Shown here one piece after another: positions 57,774 through 64,000 of a DNA stretch of 64,000 bases. Position 1 is the first letter of the stretch. Every line of letters begins with the position of its first letter. Made by a program: the position numbers and the translations under genes. Below the pieces are notes generated by a model, which saw only the letters and a program-made list of their open reading frames with translations, was not told the origin of the DNA and ran no database searches. Location of the stretch: NCBI RefSeq assembly GCF_036850765.1, contig NC_089490.1, positions 126,942,522 through 127,006,521 of the forward strand. Direction: 5' to 3'. The stretch is from Saccopteryx bilineata. Its lineage: Eukaryota > Chordata > Mammalia > Chiroptera > Emballonuridae.

Positions 57774-58797
57774 TGTTGGGCAGATAAAATATATTATGCT
57801 CACTTTGTTAAAGATGGCGCTGCCCACATGGAAGCCCATCGCCCAGGTGATATTAATGTGTGTTGGGGGCGGCGGGCTGTGGGCAGGCAGGATCCTAGTA
57901 GCCTGGGGTTTGGTTTTAGGACTAAGCCTTTCCCACCCTTTTTGATGTGGGGTGGTGCAATCTCATCATGCCCCAGATAAGTGACTTTGTATTAGAGACT
58001 TCCCTATTTTGTATATTGGATTAAAGGTTTTGAATCTACACTATAAGATGGGGGCAGAACAGGAGCTTGCGCTCTCAGTTCCTGAAATTAGCATTAGAGA
58101 GCAGAGCAGAGAAAGGCCATGTGGAGGAGGCCAGGAGAAGCAGCCAAGATGGCGGAGTGTTGAGTGAGAAGCCAGTTTGTGCAGAGTTTGTGCAGGGAGA
58201 AGTGATAGATACAAGGATTCCAAACTGCCCTCTTGATGTTCTGCTTATCTGTCAGACCTCACCTTTACTGGACAGAGGAATTGTCCCTGAGACAGAGGAA
58301 TTCCAAGAAGCTGGCAAGCCCCCCCCCCCAAGGAGGAGCATTCTGGACATACCAGAACATTTGCCTCAGTATCCCCCCAGGCTCTCTCAAACACTATATG
58401 ATTCACCCCGAGTCTGTAACCGGTGCTCTTCTCCCTGGGAGAAGTGCCCCGCAGGGTTCCTTTCTTCCTTTCAATAAAGCCTGTTACTCTGGTCTTTCGG
58501 ACTCCCATGGATTCCAACAAGAAGGAAGGAGATGGGGAACAGAGGTGAATAAGTCTGGTGAGCTAGAAACCTTTGATTCTAGGAAACTCGGATAAGTCAG
58601 TAGCTTTGTGAGCACTGAATGTGAGTGAGTTTTGGAGCCCAGTGTGTGTTTTTACTTGCCCGCTGGTTGCAAGCTAGAATTAAAGATGATGGGCTACCAG
58701 CTTTTGGCTCTGTTGTTTCTTTGCCGACTGTCTGAATCCAATGCGAACCTGCATGGGCCAGGCTGCTGTGATGGTGGCCTTGGATACTGGCTTCACA
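57774..58797 (+). mobile_element. Solo LTR, TGTTGGGCAG family, with nested LTR
   Basis: Starts TGTTGGGCAGATAAAATA and ends GGCTTCACA. Flanks CATTG and CGTTG differ by one CpG-type change, consistent with a 5-bp target duplication. Interrupted by an unrelated LTR at 58,203-58,519. Confidence 0.88.
58203..58519 (+). mobile_element. Nested solo LTR, 317 bp
   Basis: Starts TGATAGATAC, ends GATTCCAACA, and has the exact 5-bp duplication AGAAG (58,198-58,202 and 58,520-58,524). It contains AATAAA near 58,474, then a class I-like GCCTGTTACTCTGGTCTTTC. A C-run at 58,320-58,329. Confidence 0.88.
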
Positions 58798-58802
58798 CGT
58801 TG

Positions 58803-59050
58803 TTGTGGAAAAAATATTTTCTATGTTAGAGACGTATTATGTTATTTCAAGAGTCTTTTGTTAATTCTCCTTTTTATTTGCAATTTCATAGCCCTGTGAT
58901 GTTGAAATCTTGGTTTAAATATTAGGAGATATGTAATGACTATTAATGATATTTTTTTATGTGGTGTATAAGTGTTCAACTTAATATCAATTTTTGAAGC
59001 AGTTAAAGGGGTAAGGTCCAGTCTGCTCATGAGCATGTAGACCGTGGAAA
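58803..59050. other. AT-rich sequence, nothing recognised
   Basis: Short unassigned spacer between two LTRs. Confidence 0.4.
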
Positions 59051-59470
59051 TGTAACATCCACCGGGTACAAGAACAAACGTCGGAGACTTTCAGGAGTAT
59101 AGATGTAACTTTATTGGCCAGTTTTACCTGCGCAGGAGCAAATTCCTGAGGTGTCCGGAGACACTGTGCTCACAAGGAGCTGCAGATGGGAATCACACCT
59201 AGTGCTCACAGCTAAATCTTTTTATAAGCTAAGCAAGCAAGCATATACAGAAGCAGATGTGGCAGTAACCTATTTGCTAAGGGGCTGCACATAGCATAGC
59301 AACAGGGGCTGGGGTCTAGCTCATTGGCGAATTCCAAACATAAACTTCTGATAAGGGTCTTTTAACCAATAGAATGCAAACGTTTGTCTTTTCTTTTTTT
59401 TTTTCTCAGCCTCACAGGATCCCTATCTGTCTCTGCTTCTTGAACGACCTTGGGCATGTTATTCCTAACA
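59051..59470 (-). mobile_element. Solo LTR, class I ERV-like
   Basis: On the minus strand it runs from TGTTAGGAATAACATG to GGTGGATGTTACA, with a TATA-like CTTATAAAAAG and poly(A) signal CAATAAAG. No target duplication is clear (GGAAA / GAACA), so assignment rests on the TG...CA ends and promoter layout. Confidence 0.7.
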
Positions 59471-60132
59471 GAACAGGAGCAGGACCTGCCTGTAACCCTT
59501 AAGTTCCCTGTTCCATTAGTGCCCTGCCTATTTTCTGATCTTCTCTTGGTCCTTACAGAAACAGTATTGTTCAATATTTGGTGACTAATATACTATTGAT
59601 TAGCTTAATGGTAGAATTCTCAACATAATAGGTGGAAGAGAGAAAATAAATGACTAATTTAGTAGTAGGAAACATTTAAGTTTTGTGCCCAGATTAAAGG
59701 GGCTATAAAAGATGTGAACATTAATCTGTTTCTCTTGGACTTTTTAGACATTACCTGTTAGGGTGTGTAAAGTTACAGCATAAATAAGGTATGTTTTCTT
59801 AGAATGTAAAATGGATTTATAATTAAGTAGAGTATAAGATTTATTTTATAAAGTATTGGTCATTTCAGTTTGGTGCTCTTAACTAGATCTTTAGAATTTG
59901 AGGCATGAATGTAATAGGACATAGTTTAAATCCCTTTTTTCCCAAGTGACCTATGGAATTAGAAAGCTCATAATCCCCTTTCTTGGGGAAGCCTCAAGCC
60001 TTAACAGGACTGTTAGAATCTGTACTGTACATACGCTGCTCCACTTAGAACAACCGAGACCACCTCGAGAAAATGTTTCTGGTTGCCTGGCCTGAGCAAG
60101 ACCCTAACACCCAAGCAAGTGAGGAAATTTTG
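59471..60132. other. Unassigned sequence, possibly ERV flank
   Basis: AT-rich. The last part (about 60,045-60,137) may belong to the decayed gag remnant that resumes after the LTR at 60,845, because the LTR's target duplication joins the two. Confidence 0.35.
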
Positions 60133-60137
60133 GACAC

Positions 60138-60844
60138 TGTTGGTCAAATAAGTTTTTAAATAAGATATATATGTTTTCTCGCTTATAGTTTGTATTGGGT
60201 GTGGGGGACAGTCTGTAAGTAGGCAGGGTCATTATAAAGCTAAGCAGCCTAAGGCTTAGTTTTAAGACTAAGTGTTTCCCCACACCCTTGACTGATTGCA
60301 TGATGTGGGTGATGCACTCTAATGAGGAATCCCATTATGCCTCAGATAAGTGACTTTGTATCAGAGACTTCCTTATTTGTATATTGGATTAAAGGTTTTG
60401 GTTTCTACACTATAAAGTGGGGCAAACCGGAGCTCTTGGTTCCAGAGATTAGCATTAGAGGAGAGAGCAGAAAAAGGAGAGCAGAGAAAGGCCATGTGGA
60501 GGAAGCCAGGAGAAGCAGCCAAGATAGTGGACTGCTGAGGGAGAAACCAGTTAGTGCAGAGTTTGTACAGAGAGAAGGAGATGGGGAACCAAGGTGAATG
60601 AGACTGGTGAGGTTAGAAACCTTTGATTCTAGGAAACTCGGATAAGTCAGTAGCTTTGTGAGCACTGAATGGGTGGGTTTCAGAGCCCAGTGTGTGTTTT
60701 TACTTCCCCACTGGGTGCAAGCTAGGATTAAAACTAATGGCTCACCAGTTATTGGCTCCTTTGTTTCATTACCATCTGTCCGAATCTAATGCGAACCTGC
60801 ATGAGCCAGGCCGCTGTGATGGTGGCCATGCTACTGGCTTTACA
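60138..60844 (+). mobile_element. Solo LTR, TGTTGGTCAA variant
   Basis: Starts TGTTGGTCAAATAAG, ends GGCTTTACA, perfect 5-bp duplication GACAC at 60,133-60,137 and 60,845-60,849. The 5' 200 bp differ from the TGTTGGGCAG copies while the rest is alike, so it is a subfamily or recombinant. Confidence 0.93.
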
Positions 60845-60859
60845 GACACTTTCCACCAC

Positions 60860-62258
60860 TTTCTGTTAGCTAGGATCAGGGAAAATACTAAGAAAAAGAA
60901 CAATAAATTTGTCTAAGGTGTCAGAAGTTATTCAGGATCATCAGAAGACCCCCACAGCTTTCTTAGACTATGGAAAGCTTACAGAGTCTATGCACCTCTA
61001 GACCCAGAGGCACCAGAAAATACTAATGCAGTCAACTTAGCCTTTACATAGCATTCAGCTTTAAAAATTAGAAAGAAAATGTATTATAAGTTTTTAAAAA
61101 GGTAGAAACATCAGCTGCTAAAAAAAAACCAAAAAAACAACTAAGCATTTCAGAAGGTATATTGCTCCTCCCTCACATAACTGTTTGGCCCCTAAGACGG
61201 CTGGTTAGCCAAAAACGGATAAGATTCCTGAAGGCAGGAACAACCTAAGACAGGTACAGTCAAAGATGGGCCATCCGGAAAGGCTTAAGAACTAACAAGG
61301 ATGAGGCTCAAACCCTCACCCCAAAATGCAGGAGCCTGCTCCCCTGAAATAGTGGCCTTCATCCACTGTCCAGAGCACCAAAAGATGGGACTCCCTAGAA
61401 ACTCAAGAAAAGCCAAACAGCTGATGATTCTACCAATAAGGTAGCCCTAAAAGCAGTGGGGTTTTTAGGAAATTTTAGTAACTTTACTGGAACCCTTGTT
61501 GCCAAAGATTTGTGGGGGGGTTTTGCAAAAAAAATTTAAAAAAAGATTTTGCCAGCAGGAAAGGGACAACTAAGTATAAGAATAATTAGAAAAGCCAGAC
61601 TTAGAATCTACTGCAGAAGGTATAATGTCCAAGGGCTGAGTCTGTGCCCAAATAAATACTAAGCAAAGTAAAGAAATTATAGAGAGACAGGGAGAGAGAA
61701 ACTTTCCCAAGTGAACACTTAGAAATAGATTTTACTAAAGTAATTGACACCTTTCTAGGATAAGTAGAAGCTTTTCCTACTAGAAATGAGACTGCAATAA
61801 CAGTTGTTAAGAAATTGCTACTTGAAATTATTCCCAGATTTAGCTTGCCCATCAATATTGGGTCTAATGATGGGCTTGCATTTGTATCCAAGATCTCACA
61901 GCTAGTAGAAAAGGCACTCAATATCATTTGGAAATTACACTGTGCCTACAGGCCCCAAAGTTCAGGGCAGATAGAACGCATAAATCAGATTTTAAAGGAA
62001 ACTTTAACGAAATTTGTTTTTGGAACCAGTAAAAGTGGCCCACCTTACTCCCCTTAGCCCTCTTTAGGGCGAGGTGCACCCCCTACAGGGAAGGATTCAC
62101 TCCTTTTGAAATAATATTTGGGAGACCCCCTTCCTTATTGCCAAAACTCAGAGAAGACATAAAAGCTGAGTTAAGTGACCATTCCTTTCTCCAGTACTTC
62201 CAGAGTCTACACATTACTCAGCAGGCTGTCCAAAAGAATGTCCAAGAGGCGATTCCAG
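60860..62258 (+). pseudogene. Decayed gammaretrovirus-like gag/pol remnant
   Basis: Gag capsid text lies near 60,900-61,070 (readable LDPEAPEN, the region after the major homology region). After a deletion, an RNase H-like segment lies near 61,350-61,460 and integrase at about 61,690-62,250. The integrase core fragment (61,815-62,057) has AFVSKISQL and [13 protein letters not shown]. The expected Ser-Asp-Asn-Gly is Ser-Asn-Asp-Gly, so the second catalytic Asp is Asn here, while the Glu 35 residues later is kept. Stops are frequent. The tract ends abruptly at the next LTR with no polypurine tract, so the downstream provirus probably inserted into it. Confidence 0.8.
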
Positions 62259-62620
62259 TGTAAGGTTGGTGGATAATGGGGGATGGTCACTTGAAAAACT
62301 CAGACCCGTGAACTTCGGCTAGGACCGCCCACAACCAAGCGCGCCAAAAGAAACTTCGCAGGAACACTTTGGAAAAAAGCAACCGTCTACCAGCCAGTGG
62401 GATTTCACCACGTCATGTTAGCTCAACTTCCCTAGAGGGACCCCTTTAAATATCTCCCATTTGATTTAATCCTTGCAACTTCCCTGGGCTCCATCTTTCC
62501 TCGGGGCCAGGGAACCTTGCCGGGCTGGATGCGCACTCTGTACTGAATAAAGCCTTTTTGTTATTCCACTTTGTGGCTCTGGGCCCCTTCCTTCCTCTCA
62601 GCGGGGAAAAATACCTTACA
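62259..62620 (+). repeat. 5' LTR of a second tRNA-Phe-type provirus
   Basis: 362 bp, TGTAAGGTTGG to ATACCTTACA. Clearly homologous to the 20.85-kb LTR but with more differences and short deletions. AATAAA near 62,547. Confidence 0.92.
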
Positions 62621-64000
62621 TTTTGGTGCCGAAACCCGGGAGGAGTAGAAGTCCGCAAGGACAGCTCCTCTTCCTCATCCCTTCCGAGAAAGAACCAGGA
62701 GAAAGAACCAGGATCTCCGACCTTCCACCCACTTCGGTGCACGGTGCGGTAAGTCCCCTGCCTCCAGCCTTCCTCTCAGTTCTTTCCTCCGAGACTTCCT
62801 GTATGAAACCGTAGCTATGTCAGGGAATTCTTTTCCGTCCAAGTGAGCGTGTGCTTCGGAGACCTCCCCAAGCACATCCACTTTACCTTTTCCATCCGTG
62901 GCCGGATCTTGAGTTTTTAGGACACTAATACTCAAATCTGACCCACTCCGAGGACTGAGGGTGGCTGTGGGGGCACAGGAATCTCTCTCCTTAAAGAAGA
63001 AGAAACTGTTATTCTCCGCTGTGGCCAGGCCACAAAACCCACTGAACTAGCCTCCTGAAGGGACTTTCGGTTTTAACACCCTCACCAATTTAACTATCGC
63101 CAAAAAAGCTGGGAACTGATTGGAGATCTCTTACATTCACGGCTTCTAATTATTCGTGCACCTGTCCTTAATCTCTGTGCTGCCTGTTCCATCATGCAGG
63201 CCTTTTTCTGGCCAGAGAAACCTCACCTAAAACCTCCACTCCTAATCTTTCCTTCTCCACGGACTCCCAACTCTCTCTCCCTCCTGTCTGACCCTTGCAG
63301 GAGCCCCTCTCTCAGGACTTTTCTCTGGTCCCTCTGTGGACCTCTTTTGTGCTCAGGTCTCTTCCCTCTGAGAGCCCCCTCCCCTCCCTTCACAAAAACC
63401 TGTTTCTTATTCACCACTACCATCATGTTCTCCTCCCCTGCTGGCCAGGGGCCCCTCCCTTCACTGTGTTCTTTAACCCCTCCTCTGTCAGGCCATTCTC
63501 AGCCTGGCATTGGCTCTTACACTGGTTTTCAGGACGTCCAACCCCAATTTTCTTGCAGAAAGTTCTGGCCCTGTCCTGCCTGTGGCTCCAGTGTTTCCTG
63601 CAGGATCTGGGTGCCAGGCTCCACATGAGCCCTCCTCCTTTTATTCCCAATCCCCCAAACCCCTATCCAGAACCTGTGAACACGGCATTTAAAGTTTTTA
63701 GTGGTCCCAACTAGTAGAAACAGGCCAAGGCTGTTCACCAGACCCGCATGCAACAGAAGGTAATGCTCTAAACCCCGACTCTTGTGGCAACCCTGAGACC
63801 AGCAGAGCCACCAGCAGCTTGCTTTAAGTGTGGCAAGCAGGACCACTGGTCCTGGCAGGGCCCCTCCTGGCGACTGCCCACTGAGCCTGCCCTGACTACA
63901 AACAGCCCAGTCACTGGCGGAGTGATTGCCCTTTGGGCAACAAGTTTTTCCTCAGCACCTCTACGTGGAGGACAAGCCACCCAAATGGGAGGTCAATCCA
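62621..64000 (+). mobile_element. Internal leader and gag remnant of second provirus
   Basis: Homologous to 21,270-22,640 of the first provirus: leader, proline-rich gag remnants, and a nucleocapsid-like knuckle at about 63,828-63,866 (CFKCGKQDHW). Multiple stops and frame changes. The element runs off the window, so its 3' LTR and target duplication are not visible. Confidence 0.88.
62624..62641 (+). promoter_or_regulatory. Primer binding site, tRNA-Phe
   Basis: TGGTGCCGAAACCCGGGA is a perfect complement to the tRNA-Phe 3' end including CCA (known tRNA sequence). Three bases (TTT) after the LTR, as usual. Confidence 0.92.

Overview
This is a mammalian genomic window made mostly of transposable elements. 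I read it as a bat, most likely a horseshoe or Old World leaf-nosed bat (Rhinolophidae/Hipposideridae). The reason is the many tRNA-derived SINEs of the 'GCCCTGGCCGGTTGGCTCAG' and 'GCCTGACCAGGCGGTGG' types, together with short hAT elements and young L1s. The species call rests on remembered repeat families, not on a search.

The only host protein-coding sequence I can support is one exon at 35,878-36,056 (+). It encodes a C-terminal WD40 repeat that I recognise as the last coding exon of SPAG16, the axonemal central-pair protein PF20. The 36 kb before it are then the last SPAG16 intron. A 5'-truncated L1 (36,053-38,801) has inserted exactly at the stop codon. Its 14-bp target duplication rebuilds ...Trp-Ser-Cys-stop in place of ...Trp-Ser-stop and pushes the original 3' UTR and poly(A) signals (38,981-39,000) 2.75 kb downstream. 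In human the next gene, VWC2L, starts just after SPAG16. A non-repetitive stretch at 39.4-40.49 kb ending in GTAAGT is a speculative candidate for its first exon.

Layout. 0-11 kb: intron with SINEs, old L1 pieces, one hAT and one piggyBac-like MITE. 11.2-17.8 kb: an older full-length-like L1 (-). 17.8-18.2 kb: the end of an unusual DNA transposon. 18.2-19.2 kb: a hAT with a foreign 465-bp core and a palindromic right junction. 20.0-31.4 kb: a long block I could not assign, interrupted by a young tRNA-Phe-primed provirus (20.85-23.5 kb) and two LTRs of another family. 31.4-35.9 kb: intron. 36-39 kb: SPAG16 end plus L1. 42.9-45.5 kb: a DNA transposon with a long decayed ORF (-) and CACTG-type ends. 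46.05-54.3 kb: a young L1 (-) with intact ORF1, near-complete ORF2 and a long CpG-rich 5' UTR. 54.5-64 kb: LTR elements, comprising an LTR-internal-LTR unit with an open 174-codon ORF, solo and nested LTRs, a decayed gammaretrovirus-like gag/pol remnant and the start of a second tRNA-Phe-primed provirus.

There is no operon-like organisation. The main story is repeated insertion, with target-site duplications that date many events relative to one another. I saw no rRNA, CRISPR or free-standing tRNA genes.
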